52,511 bases of DNA from Selenomonadaceae bacterium (GTDB lineage: Bacteria > Bacillota > Negativicutes > Selenomonadales > Selenomonadaceae), in assembly GCA_017427545.1 (NCBI GenBank), contig JAFRSO010000014.1, positions 1 through 52,511 of the forward strand, given 5' to 3'. The notes beneath the pieces were generated by a model that ran no database searches, was not told the DNA's origin, and saw only the letters and a list, made by a program, of their open reading frames with translations. Made by a program: the position numbers and the translations under genes. Shown one piece after another: positions 40,537 through 48,517 of this stretch. Numbering within the stretch: the first letter of the stretch is position 1; each line of letters opens with the position of its first letter.

Positions 40537-41557
40537 CCTTTTTGACAACATGCTCCGGAATGTCGCGGCAAATTTCCACGTCGCCGAAGTCACGCATTAA
40601 AACCCAATTCACAACGCCGCCGACAGTCTTTTTGTCGCGGAAAGTCACGGCGTAAAGTTTATCGGCATCAAGCCCCGCGCATGTCGTCATCATGCCGAAG
40701 CGTTTCAAAAGATTTTCAAGCCGCCGAACATTTTCAGCGGAAGTCTTGCCCAGTTCGCAACTTATCTGCGCCGCCGCCATCATGCCGACTGCAACCGCCT
40801 CACCATGACGATATTTTTTGTATCCGGTCTCCTCCTCAATCGCATGTGCCAGCGTGTGACCGAAATTCAAAATCCTCCGCAAGCCGGATTCACGCTCATC
40901 CTCGCCGACAACTTCAGCTTTGATTTCGCAGGAACGTTTGACGACGTGCGCCAGAGTTTTCAAGTCACGTTGCAAAATTTTCTCGGCATTGTCCTCAAGA
41001 TAGCTGAAAAATTTTTCGTCACTGATGACGCCGTATTTGACAACCTCGCCCAGCCCCGATTTAATTTCGCGTTCGGGCAAAGTCTCCAAAAATTTCAAGT
41101 CGATGAAAACTGCTCGCGGCTGATGAAATGCCCCGATTAAATTTTTCCCCAACGCATGATTGACGGCAGTTTTCCCGCCGACGGAAGAATCAACCTGCGC
41201 CAAAAGTGTCGTCGGAATTTGAATCAGATTTATTCCGCGCATGAACGTTGCCGCCACGAATCCCGCCAAATCTCCCACGACGCCTCCACCCAATGCAATC
41301 ACCACGGATTTTCTGTCAAGCCCCGCCTCAATCGCACGCGTGTAAATTTTTTCCGCCTCGTGAAGATTTTTTGCAGTTTCACCGTCGGGAATCAGCGCGA
41401 CCTCGTAAGGAAATTTTTCTGCGCACAAGTCGAGAATATTTTTCTGCGTGACGACGAGAGCTTTACCCGTCACAAATTTTTCGACGCCGCTCAATATATT
41501 TTCTCCGATAAAAATTTCATAGCTCGCCGCGCCCAAATCTACCAAAACTTTAATCAT
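40517..41557 (-). CDS. aroB: 3-dehydroquinate synthase
   Basis: Second step of the shikimate pathway, NAD-dependent. 346 residues from ATG 41557 (AAGGAA upstream). ALGGGVVGDLAGFVAATFMRG, QIPTTLLAQVDSSVGGKTAVNH and the zinc ligands around EVVKYGVI, FGHTLAHAIE and HGEAVAVGM. The last five residues, LGTRN plus TAG, are read from a repeat array exactly as in LpxC. Overlaps the GNAT gene by 8 nt. Confidence 0.96.
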   Translation of the reverse strand: MIKVLVDLGAASYEIFIGENILSGVEKFVTGKALVVTQKNILDLCAEKFPYEVALIPDGETAKNLHEAEKIYTRAIEAGLDRKSVVIALGGGVVGDLAGFVAATFMRGINLIQIPTTLLAQVDSSVGGKTAVNHALGKNLIGAFHQPRAVFIDLKFLETLPEREIKSGLGEVVKYGVISDEKFFSYLEDNAEKILQRDLKTLAHVVKRSCEIKAEVVGEDERESGLRRILNFGHTLAHAIEEETGYKKYRHGEAVAVGMMAAAQISCELGKTSAENVRRLENLLKRFGMMTTCAGLDADKLYAVTFRDKKTVGGVVNWVLMRDFGDVEICRDIPEHVVKKVLGTRN

Positions 41558-42080
41558 ATAAATTCCTTTCGTACATACAAAATTGCGGAATACCGGAAAA
41601 AGTTCTCCCCAAATCCGCCGCGCCGATAAATTTAAAACCGCAAGCCTCGTAAAGTTTTTTCGCGGGGAAATTTTCGGGCACAATGTCCAATCGAAGGGCG
41701 CGATAATTTTTTTCGGCGGCGTAATTTATGCAGTATTCGATAATTTTTTTGCCAAGCCCGCAATGTTGACAATCGGGGGCGACTGCTAAGGCGTGCAAAA
41801 CCAGATACTCGCCCACCGCCAAATTTTTCGACCAAGCTCCTTTAGAATAATCGCCTTCGGGATTTTCGCTTAAGACGAACGCCGATAAAATTTTTTCACC
41901 GTCGACGCAGACAAATTGATTACCCGCCCGCGCCGCGTCAACAGCATAATCCGTCGTCGGGAAAACTTTATAAATCCACTTCGGATAGTTGACGCCGTTA
42001 TCGTCCATGAATTTGACAATCTCGTCGTAAAACGCGCCGACCGTCGTCGCCTCTTCGACAGAACATTTCCTAATCTCCAC
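41550..42080 (-). CDS. GNAT-family N-acetyltransferase
   Basis: 176 residues, start GTG 42080, five nt past the aroK stop, with AGGAG 8 nt upstream. The GNAT acetyl-CoA loop is LAVAPDCQHCGLGKKIIEYC, followed by ALRLDIVPENFPAKKLYEACGFKFIG. The acetylated substrate is unknown. Its position inside the aroC-aroK-aroB operon, overlapping aroB, shows coupled translation but says little about function. Confidence 0.85.
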   Translation of the reverse strand: MEIRKCSVEEATTVGAFYDEIVKFMDDNGVNYPKWIYKVFPTTDYAVDAARAGNQFVCVDGEKILSAFVLSENPEGDYSKGAWSKNLAVGEYLVLHALAVAPDCQHCGLGKKIIEYCINYAAEKNYRALRLDIVPENFPAKKLYEACGFKFIGAADLGRTFSGIPQFCMYERNLYD

Positions 42081-42084
42081 GTCC

Positions 42085-42606
42085 TCAACTCCTAAACTGG
42101 CGCAGATATTTGCAAATGTCATCAATAATCTGCAACGGCGACCACTCCGTTGTGTCGACTTGATAATCCGCGCGGTCATAAAATTTTTTCCGTTCGGCAA
42201 GAAGTTTTTTAATCGTCTCCAAGCGTTCATTGCCGCCGCCGTCGAGTACGGGACGTTCACCGCGTCGCGACGTTCTGGCAAAAATTTCTTCAGGCTCCGT
42301 CGTCAAGCAAATCATCACGCCCGAATTTTTCAGCAGCTGAAGATTTTCCTCATCTTTAATCGTGCCGCCACCCGTCGCAATCACAAGCCCGCGACGTTCG
42401 CTAAGTTCTTTGACGGCAGATTTTTCAAGCGCGCGGAAATGTTCTTCGCCGAACTCCTCAAAAATTTTCGGGATTGAAAGATTAGCTTCGTCCTCAATTT
42501 TTTTGTCGATGTCAACGAACGGCCGCCCTAATCTCGTCGCCAAAAGTTTTCCCAAACTGGTCTTGCCCGTACCCATAAAGCCCGTCAATATCACATTATC
42601 TTTCAT
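42085..42606 (-). CDS. aroK: Shikimate kinase
   Basis: Phosphorylates shikimate at O3. 173 residues. Walker A GFMGTGKTS (9-17), DIDKKIE, FRALEKSAV (shikimate-binding Arg), ATGGGT and RRGERPVLDG. Start overlaps the aroC stop by ATGA; operon aroC-aroK-GNAT-aroB. Confidence 0.96.
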   Translation of the reverse strand: MKDNVILTGFMGTGKTSLGKLLATRLGRPFVDIDKKIEDEANLSIPKIFEEFGEEHFRALEKSAVKELSERRGLVIATGGGTIKDEENLQLLKNSGVMICLTTEPEEIFARTSRRGERPVLDGGGNERLETIKKLLAERKKFYDRADYQVDTTEWSPLQIIDDICKYLRQFRS

Positions 42607-43691
42607 AAGCCAAAATCCCTCGCAAGCCGCTCACGATAATTTTTCAGATTGGTAAGCGTGTCACAGAGCGCGTCGCCGCCGAATTTCTCAACAATCGCGT
42701 CCGCCGTGACGATAGCCGCCATTGCCTCGCCGACAACTTCAGCCGCCCATATCGCGCAAGTGTCCGAACGTTCCTTACCGGCCGCCGTCGGAAGTTTCGT
42801 TGCAATGTCAACAGTCTGCAAGGGCTTCATCAACGTCGGAATCGGTTTCATCGCCGCACGAATAATTAAATCTTCACCGTTAGTCATGCCGCCTTCAAAG
42901 CCGCCCGCGCGATTAGTCTTGCGGAAAATTTTGCCGCCGTCAATAAAAATTTCGTCGTGAACTTCACTGCCGAGTTTGAGCGCATTGGCAAAACCGTCGC
43001 CCAGTTCGACAGCCTTAATCGCTTGAATCGACATGAACGCCGCCGCAAATTTCGCATCAAGTTTTCTGTCCCACTGAATGTGACTGCCCAATCCCGCCGG
43101 CACTCCCGAAACTTTTATCTCGAAAATGCCGCCGACCGTGTCGCCCAAAATTTTTGCCGCGTCGATACGATTTTTAATTTCAGCCTCGCCACTGACGCCG
43201 CCCACACTCAAAATTTCGCCGCTGATTTCAATGCCGCAAGCCTTGAGAAAAATTTTGCAGACTGCTCCCGCCGCAACTCGCATTGTCGTTTCACGGGCAG
43301 AAGACCTCTCCAAAATGTCACGAACGTCCGCGCGGGCAAATTTCGCCGCACCTGTCAAATCGGCGTGACCGGGGCGGGCATTTGTGACGCGTTCACCGAC
43401 CTCGCAACCTTCCGCACTCATACGGTCTTGCCAATTTTGCCAGTCGCGATTGATGACGCTCAAAGTTATCGGGCTGCCAATCGTCTCACCAAAACGAATC
43501 CCCGATAAAAATTCCACGCGGTCACTTTCAATCTTCATGCGTCCGCCACGACCGTAACCACCTTGACGACGTTTGAGTTCCGCATTGACAAAATCACTTG
43601 AAACTTTCACACCGGCGGGCAAGCCTTCCAAAATGCAAACCAATCTTGAGCCGTGACTTTCGCCGCCGCTGATATATCTGATACTACCCAT
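42603..43691 (-). CDS. aroC: Chorismate synthase
   Basis: Makes chorismate from EPSP with reduced FMN. 362 residues. GESHGSRLVCILEGLPAG near 10-27, RRQGGYGRGGRMKIESD, SSARETTMRVAAGA and FANALKLGSEVHDEI. ATG just after AAGGAGG. First gene of the aro operon. Confidence 0.97.
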   Translation of the reverse strand: MGSIRYISGGESHGSRLVCILEGLPAGVKVSSDFVNAELKRRQGGYGRGGRMKIESDRVEFLSGIRFGETIGSPITLSVINRDWQNWQDRMSAEGCEVGERVTNARPGHADLTGAAKFARADVRDILERSSARETTMRVAAGAVCKIFLKACGIEISGEILSVGGVSGEAEIKNRIDAAKILGDTVGGIFEIKVSGVPAGLGSHIQWDRKLDAKFAAAFMSIQAIKAVELGDGFANALKLGSEVHDEIFIDGGKIFRKTNRAGGFEGGMTNGEDLIIRAAMKPIPTLMKPLQTVDIATKLPTAAGKERSDTCAIWAAEVVGEAMAAIVTADAIVEKFGGDALCDTLTNLKNYRERLARDFGL

Positions 43692-43701
43692 AATACCTCC
43701 T

Positions 43702-43764
43702 TAGGAACTAGTAATTAGGAACTGGGAACTAGTAGGGATTAGTTTTCTAGTTCCTAGTTTCTAC
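43702..43764. repeat. Heptamer array, TAGGAAC type, two inverted arms
   Basis: TAGGAACTAGTAATTAGGAA and CTGGGAACTAGTAGGGATTA, then TTTTCTAGTTCCTAGTTTCT. Between the SDR gene and aroC. Confidence 0.85.
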
Positions 43765-43766
43765 TT

Positions 43767-44552
43767 TCAAGCATATGAACCGACGATGTAGCCGCCGTCC
43801 ACGAAAAAATTTTGTCCCGTTATCCAAGCGGCGCGGTCACTTAGCAAAAACAAAATCACTCCTGCAACGTCACGAACCGTCCCCAATCCTAGCAGGTGCC
43901 GCGAAATTATTTCCTCACTGGCCGCCGCCGCGTACATTTCATTTTGGAGCATTTCAGTTTTGACCAATGCCGGTGCCACGGAATTTATCCTGTGCTTGCC
44001 GCGAATGATTTCAGCCGCGAATGATTTCACCGCCGATTGAACTGCCGCCTTTGCCGCCGAATATGCGAATAAACTTTTGCCGCTGAACTCCGCCGCGATT
44101 GAACTCATCAGCACGAATGATGCGCCGCCGTCCGAAAATTTTTTCCTCGTCGCCGCCTGAACAAATTTAACTGCGCCCCAAAAACTCGTATCAAAAATTT
44201 TGTGGGCAAGGCTCTCGTCGAAAGAATTCAGCGGCGTCAATCCCCAAATGCCCGCCGTATAAACTCCGCCGTTAATCCTGCCGACCGTGCTCGTAAAATT
44301 TCTCAAAACCTCCGCCCAATCATCGGGCGTCGCAGTGATTACGTCGAGTTGTTCGGTAAAAATTCTCGGCGGACGTTTCACCAAACTGACAGGAGAATTT
44401 TTTTTCAGTTCGGCAAGACGTTCCAAATTTCTGCCGATTGCCAAAACATTTGCGCCGCTGTGTGAAAGTTCAATCGCCGTTTGCTTGCCGATACCTGACG
44501 ACGCCCCGACTACTACAAAATTTTTCCCCTTAAAATCAAAAGTTACGCTCAT
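43767..44552 (-). CDS. Short-chain dehydrogenase/reductase
   Basis: 261 residues, classical SDR: GASSGIG (16-22) cofactor loop, Ser in VLMSSIAAEFSG, YSAAK catalytic pair (Tyr and Lys), VAPALVKTEML. Close to 3-oxoacyl-ACP reductase (FabG) in layout, but substrate cannot be assigned; it is not linked to other fatty-acid genes. ATG after GAGGAG, 19 nt after dnaB. Confidence 0.88.
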   Translation of the reverse strand: MSVTFDFKGKNFVVVGASSGIGKQTAIELSHSGANVLAIGRNLERLAELKKNSPVSLVKRPPRIFTEQLDVITATPDDWAEVLRNFTSTVGRINGGVYTAGIWGLTPLNSFDESLAHKIFDTSFWGAVKFVQAATRKKFSDGGASFVLMSSIAAEFSGKSLFAYSAAKAAVQSAVKSFAAEIIRGKHRINSVAPALVKTEMLQNEMYAAAASEEIISRHLLGLGTVRDVAGVILFLLSDRAAWITGQNFFVDGGYIVGSYA

Positions 44553-44571
44553 TAAATTTTCTCCTCAAGAA

Positions 44572-45894
44572 TTATTCCTTAAGCAAATTATCGAACTTCA
44601 TAATATCTTTGTCGAAACGCAACCGCACCGAAGTCGTCGGGCCATTACGATTTTTCGCGATGATAAGCTCCGCGACATTTTTATTTTCCGACTCGTCACG
44701 ATTATAATATTCGTCCCTGTACAAAAACATGACTATATCAGCGTCCTGCTCCAAACTGCCCGACTCCCTCAAATCGCTAAGCTGCGGTTTCTTTTCAGCA
44801 CGCAATTCAACCGACCTCGACAGCTGACTCAACGCCAAAACCGGTACTTCCATTTCCCTTGCCAAAGATTTCAAGCCTCGACTTATCTCCGAAATTTCTT
44901 GTTGACGATTCATTTCAGTCAGCCGCGAACGTTGCCCCTGCATCAACTGCAGATAATCTATTACGATTAAATCCAGCCCTTGATCATGCTTGAGCCGCCG
45001 CACTTTACTGCGAAGCTCCAACATTCCAATTCCCGCCGTGTCGTCGATGAAAAGATTTAACTTGCTCAAATCTTCTGCCGCGTGCAACAGCCGATCCATG
45101 TCGCCATCACTCAACCGCCCCGTGTTAATCGACAGTGAATTTACTCCGCTTGCCGTGCTCAAAAGTCTTTTGCCCAACTGACTTTTACTCATCTCCAACG
45201 AAAATATCGCCACGCTACTTTTTTTCCGCGCAGCATTGGCCGCCATGTTCAGTGCCAGCGCAGTTTTACCCATTGACGGTCGCGCCGCCAGCAATATCAA
45301 ATCCGACTTGTGCAAGCCGTTCAAAACTTTGTCCAAGTCCAAATATCCCGTCGGCACTCCGCCCAATTCGTTCGGGTGATTCACCAAATATATCAGCTGT
45401 TGCATGGTCTCTTCCACGACCGTCGTCAGCTTGTCGAATCCTTGCGAACGCGTCTTGAGGCTCAAGCTTAAGATTTTTTCTTCCGCCCGACCAAGCACTT
45501 CATCTATCGTCACATTTTCCCCGTGACTGTCCTCTTCAATCTCACGCGCCGTTTGAATCAGCCGCCGAAGCAGTGACTTTTCCCGAATCGTTTTGGCGTA
45601 TGATTTTACTCGCGCCGTTGAATATTCCAGTTCATTGAGCGAATACAGATAAGCCCGCTTCACTTTGACGGTATCGCCTGAACGCTCAAGTTCCTGCTCA
45701 ACCAGCAAAACGTCCGCCACTTCACCGCGATTCCAAAGTTGCTGCAGGGCTTGATATATCAGCTTATGTTCCTGCCGATAAAAGTCGGGAGGTTGCAAGT
45801 AGTCATTGGCGATTATCATTGCTTCCGAGTCGCCCAGCATGAGCGCGCTAAGCAAATGTTTTTCGATTTCTATAGCTTCGGGTACTTCCGCCAT
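44572..45894 (-). CDS. dnaB: Replicative DNA helicase
   Basis: Hexameric fork helicase. 440 residues: N-terminal collar domain (1-100), linker, RecA-type motor with Walker A ARPSMGKTALAL (about 207-214), Walker B LIVIDYLQLMQG and the C-terminal RESGSLEQDADIVMFLYRDEYY. ATG after GAAGGGAG. Upstream lies the 22-nt leader shared with mmdA. Confidence 0.97.
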   Translation of the reverse strand: MAEVPEAIEIEKHLLSALMLGDSEAMIIANDYLQPPDFYRQEHKLIYQALQQLWNRGEVADVLLVEQELERSGDTVKVKRAYLYSLNELEYSTARVKSYAKTIREKSLLRRLIQTAREIEEDSHGENVTIDEVLGRAEEKILSLSLKTRSQGFDKLTTVVEETMQQLIYLVNHPNELGGVPTGYLDLDKVLNGLHKSDLILLAARPSMGKTALALNMAANAARKKSSVAIFSLEMSKSQLGKRLLSTASGVNSLSINTGRLSDGDMDRLLHAAEDLSKLNLFIDDTAGIGMLELRSKVRRLKHDQGLDLIVIDYLQLMQGQRSRLTEMNRQQEISEISRGLKSLAREMEVPVLALSQLSRSVELRAEKKPQLSDLRESGSLEQDADIVMFLYRDEYYNRDESENKNVAELIIAKNRNGPTTSVRLRFDKDIMKFDNLLKE

Positions 45895-45899
45895 TGCAA

Positions 45900-45921
45900 A
45901 ATCTCCCTTCGGTCGATTTTT
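45900..45921 (-). promoter_or_regulatory. Leader segment shared with mmdA
   Basis: AAAAATCGACCGAAGGGAGA then TT on the minus strand, identical over 22 nt to 20106-20128. A TAGCT-type array abuts it upstream. Confidence 0.6.
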
Positions 45922-45976
45922 AGCTGCTAGCTACTAGCTAGTCGCTACTCAGCTAGTAGCTAATCACTAATCACTA
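45920..45976. repeat. Heptamer array, TAGCTAC type, mixed units
   Basis: TAGCTGCTAGCTACTAGCTA and GTCGCTACTCAGCTAGTAGC then TAATCACTAATCACTA. The last part encodes the end of the DUF116 protein on the minus strand. Confidence 0.75.
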
Positions 45977-46742
45977 TCTGCGCCAGAACGCGTTTAACTT
46001 CTTCCATGTCAACGCGCGTATTGTAGCACGGGCCGTTCGGACGAATATTCAGCACTCCGACTGCCGGCAACGGATATACATCTTGAATACCGCTCATCAA
46101 GTCCCGCTCACACGCTATCGCCAAAACTGCTTGCGGACGCTGTTTCATCACGACTTGCCGAGCCAATGTTCCGCCCGTCGCCACGAAAAATGTAAAGCCC
46201 ATTTCGTCAGCAAGTTTCATCAAGTCACCGACATTACAGCCGCCACAACGTTTACAGTTATTCGGGTCGCGAGTGATTTTGTGCGGACAACTCGACAGCT
46301 GCAGGCAATGCGGGCTTAACACCAGCAATTTTTTTGCGGGAACTTTGATTCGGCTTTTCAAGAAAATTAAATTGCTCACCGCCACGAATGATCCTTCAAT
46401 CTGCCGCCGTTTTATGCCGACAATTTTTCCTAAACGCACTGCCACGGGAAATAAAATCCTGATTAGCGCGAAAGTATATCTGTGAAATAATTTCAGCGTC
46501 GGCAAACCCTTGACTGCCAAGACCATGTTGCAGACTGCCCCAAATGAAAACGTCGACACGAATATCAAAAGTGCTCCGACCACTGCCGGCAGGTACTCAA
46601 AAATATTCGCCAGCCCCGGACAACAAATCAGCCACGCGCCATAAAGTGCCAGTGCCAGAAAAAATTCCGATGCCAAAAGCAATCCCAAAAATAATCTTTT
46701 CTTCGGGCGAGCTACCGCCAATGCATTCATTATTTCTTTCAT
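45960..46742 (-). CDS. DUF116 membrane protein
   Basis: About 260 residues. Two N-terminal membrane helices (about 20-40 and 52-72) precede the DUF116 domain: LSPHCLQLSSCP, then NCKRCGGCNVGDLMKLADEMG with several Cys, VATGGTLARQVV and ACERDLMSGIQDV. The Cys-rich region suggests a metal or Fe-S site. ATG at 46742 is chosen because the region upstream to 46865 runs into the tRNA promoter. The terminal ISD and TAG come from a repeat array. Function unknown. Confidence 0.8.
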   Translation of the reverse strand: MKEIMNALAVARPKKRLFLGLLLASEFFLALALYGAWLICCPGLANIFEYLPAVVGALLIFVSTFSFGAVCNMVLAVKGLPTLKLFHRYTFALIRILFPVAVRLGKIVGIKRRQIEGSFVAVSNLIFLKSRIKVPAKKLLVLSPHCLQLSSCPHKITRDPNNCKRCGGCNVGDLMKLADEMGFTFFVATGGTLARQVVMKQRPQAVLAIACERDLMSGIQDVYPLPAVGVLNIRPNGPCYNTRVDMEEVKRVLAQIVISD

Positions 46743-46827
46743 CTTAATCACCGAACAAATTTTAGCAGAAAAATCATTTGTTATCAATGAAAAATTACAG
46801 CCGCGGCGTCTAAATCGAAAATTTTTG

Positions 46828-46856
46828 TTGACAATCGACGGCATGCGTGTTAATAT
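46828..46856 (+). promoter_or_regulatory. Promoter of tRNA-Leu
   Basis: TTGACA at 46828-46833 and TAATAT at 46851-46856 with 17-nt spacing, 10 nt before the mature 5' end. Confidence 0.85.
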
Positions 46857-46865
46857 TTCAATCAC

Positions 46866-46952
46866 GCCGAAGTGGCGGAATTGGCAGACGCAGCAGACTC
46901 AAAATCTGCCGTAGGCAACTACGTGCCGGTTCGAGTCCGGCCTTCGGCACCA
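46866..46952 (+). tRNA. tRNA-Leu (anticodon CAA)
   Basis: 87 nt with encoded CCA. Acceptor GCCGAAG/CTTCGGC, anticodon stem GCAGA/TCTGC with loop CTCAAAA giving CAA (reads UUG), long variable arm GTAGGCAACTAC, T arm CCGGTTCGAGTCCGG. The class II form and the anticodon are both diagnostic. Confidence 0.97.
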
Positions 46953-46980
46953 ATACGAAAATAATTTGTCAGACATAAAG

Positions 46981-47016
46981 AAAATCCCGTTCATCAGTGA
47001 GCGGGATTTTCCTTTT
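46981..47016 (+). terminator. Terminator of tRNA-Leu
   Basis: AAAATCCCG (46981-46989) with CGGGATTTT (47002-47010), then CCTTTTC. The convergent DUF192 gene ends inside this hairpin. Confidence 0.8.
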
Positions 47017-47341
47017 CAAACTTTTGACCGACGACGAGTTTTAATCGTTCAGCCTCGCCGCTCGGCAATTCAAGTGCACCCCATGCCCCGAAACATATGC
47101 TCATACCCAGCCACGGTGAAAGGTTGTGCACAATTTTTTTTATGCAAAGATTCTCGTCCAAATAAATTACGTCAATGGCAAAGCGCATGAAAAGCATATG
47201 CACGCTGTTGCACGGCTCAAGCAATAAAGCGTTGCCCTCCGAAAGCCGCCGCCGTAACATCAGCCCGCAAAATCGCTTGATGAAATTGTCGGCAAGCTCA
47301 ACCTCAAGCGTCTTGCCGTTGATGAAAAATTTCTCCGTCAT
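46994..47341 (-). CDS. DUF192 protein
   Basis: 115 residues of the DUF192 family: RFCGLMLRRRL, LLLEPCNSVHMLFMRFAIDVIYLDE, and GALELPSGEAERLKL. The family binds a small ligand in a beta structure; function unknown. Overlaps the zinc-ribbon gene by ATGA. Usually exported in other taxa, but no signal peptide is seen here. Ends within the tRNA terminator. Confidence 0.88.
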   Translation of the reverse strand: MTEKFFINGKTLEVELADNFIKRFCGLMLRRRLSEGNALLLEPCNSVHMLFMRFAIDVIYLDENLCIKKIVHNLSPWLGMSICFGAWGALELPSGEAERLKLVVGQKFEKENPAH

Positions 47342-47763
47342 CTGAAATTGTTGAGCAGGGCGAAAATCACAATGCCAATCGCCAGAATCACAAAAATTAT
47401 CGGGAGGGCAACAAACAATGTCAACGCGGCAAGGGCAACGATAATCAACGTCGCGGCGAATTGCGCAAGGCGATTGCCGTTGATGACTGCGCGGGCGAAT
47501 GAAAGTACAGCTCTGGTGAAAATGTTCGAGCCGCCGAAATTTACGTAAGTCCTGCGGGTGCTGAAGTCGTAAGTTCTGCCTTGACGCCGAAAATTTTCTT
47601 CCGAAGAACTACCGTCTTGCGAATCGGCATCAATCGTCACGCCGTTGAAAAAATTCTTTTCGGTACGCGTCAATTCGCGGACATTGCCTTCCGAATTTTC
47701 GTAGCCGCAGAAAGTACAGCGCATGGAATTTCCCAGTTCTTTTCCGCAACGTCGACATTGCAT
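47338..47763 (-). CDS. Zinc-ribbon membrane protein
   Basis: 141 residues from ATG 47763 (GGGAGG upstream). N-terminal zinc ribbon CRRCGKELGNSMRCTFCGYE, a polar linker with Ser/Glu/Asp, then two hydrophobic stretches near the C terminus (about 98-138). Function unknown. Tightly packed between the chelatase and DUF192 genes. Confidence 0.75.
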   Translation of the reverse strand: MQCRRCGKELGNSMRCTFCGYENSEGNVRELTRTEKNFFNGVTIDADSQDGSSSEENFRRQGRTYDFSTRRTYVNFGGSNIFTRAVLSFARAVINGNRLAQFAATLIIVALAALTLFVALPIIFVILAIGIVIFALLNNFR

Positions 47764-47764
47764 T

Positions 47765-48517
47765 TCAATCGCCTCCCAAAATTTTTTCCGACAGATTTTG
47801 TATGTAAAGCTCGCGGAAATTTTTAAAACTCCCCAGCCCGTCACGAATCACGCGAATTTTATAGCCCAGTGCAGTGAGTTTCGTCCGCCAAGAATTTTCC
47901 TCGCCGTCAATATCTTCCTCGACATGAACGCCGCCATTAAACAGCAGCGGTGCCAACAAAATTTTTTCTGCGCGGGAACTTTTCAGCCGCTCGACGACAT
48001 CAGAAAAATTCGGCGTGTCAGTTGATTCGATAACTCCGACGTGAATTTTATCGCCCGCCAATCGTTGTAAACTCTCGTAAATCGGATTGTGCCTGTGAGG
48101 TGAGCCGTGTCCGACCAAAATTAAATCTTCGTCGGCGGCAGGTTTGAAGCAATCCAAAATCGTCGGCAAAATTTTTTCGTCAAGCGATTCAGTCATCAGC
48201 GGCGGGATTATTTCAACGTCGTCTGCCGCGCAAGGTAAAATTTTGTTGTCGAACTCTTCACCCGGCGTTAAATGCGTCGGCAGTAAAATTATCCGCCCGA
48301 AACCTTCAGCCCGCAACTTTGCAATCGCTTCGGGCAACGTGTCGATTAAAATTCCGCGTCGTGAAAGTTTGCGAATCATGAAATTTGACGTGAACGCCTG
48401 CCGAATCTCGAACGCCGAAAATTTTTCTCGAATCTCCGCCGCCAACCTGTCGAAAATTTTTTCACGGATTGAATCATCTGCTGCCCCGAAACTCACTAAA
48501 ATTATCGCGTCACGCAT
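47765..48517 (-). CDS. cbiK: CbiK-type anaerobic cobaltochelatase
   Basis: About 250 residues, start ATG 48517, overlapping the glmM stop by 8 nt. DAIILVSFGAADDSIR at the N terminus, LPTHLTPGEEFD, and the metal ligands His in LVGHGSPHRHNP and NGGVHVEEDIDGEE. Inserts cobalt into sirohydrochlorin in the anaerobic B12 pathway, or iron for siroheme. B12 would serve methylmalonyl-CoA mutase upstream of MmdA, a functional link with the propionate cluster (inference). Confidence 0.87.
   Translation of the reverse strand: MRDAIILVSFGAADDSIREKIFDRLAAEIREKFSAFEIRQAFTSNFMIRKLSRRGILIDTLPEAIAKLRAEGFGRIILLPTHLTPGEEFDNKILPCAADDVEIIPPLMTESLDEKILPTILDCFKPAADEDLILVGHGSPHRHNPIYESLQRLAGDKIHVGVIESTDTPNFSDVVERLKSSRAEKILLAPLLFNGGVHVEEDIDGEENSWRTKLTALGYKIRVIRDGLGSFKNFRELYIQNLSEKILGGD

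Noticed and set aside
41558..41683. 42-residue N-terminal extension of AroB
   Set aside because: It overlaps the GNAT coding region, has no ribosome-binding site, and the internal ATG at 41557 matches the family start.
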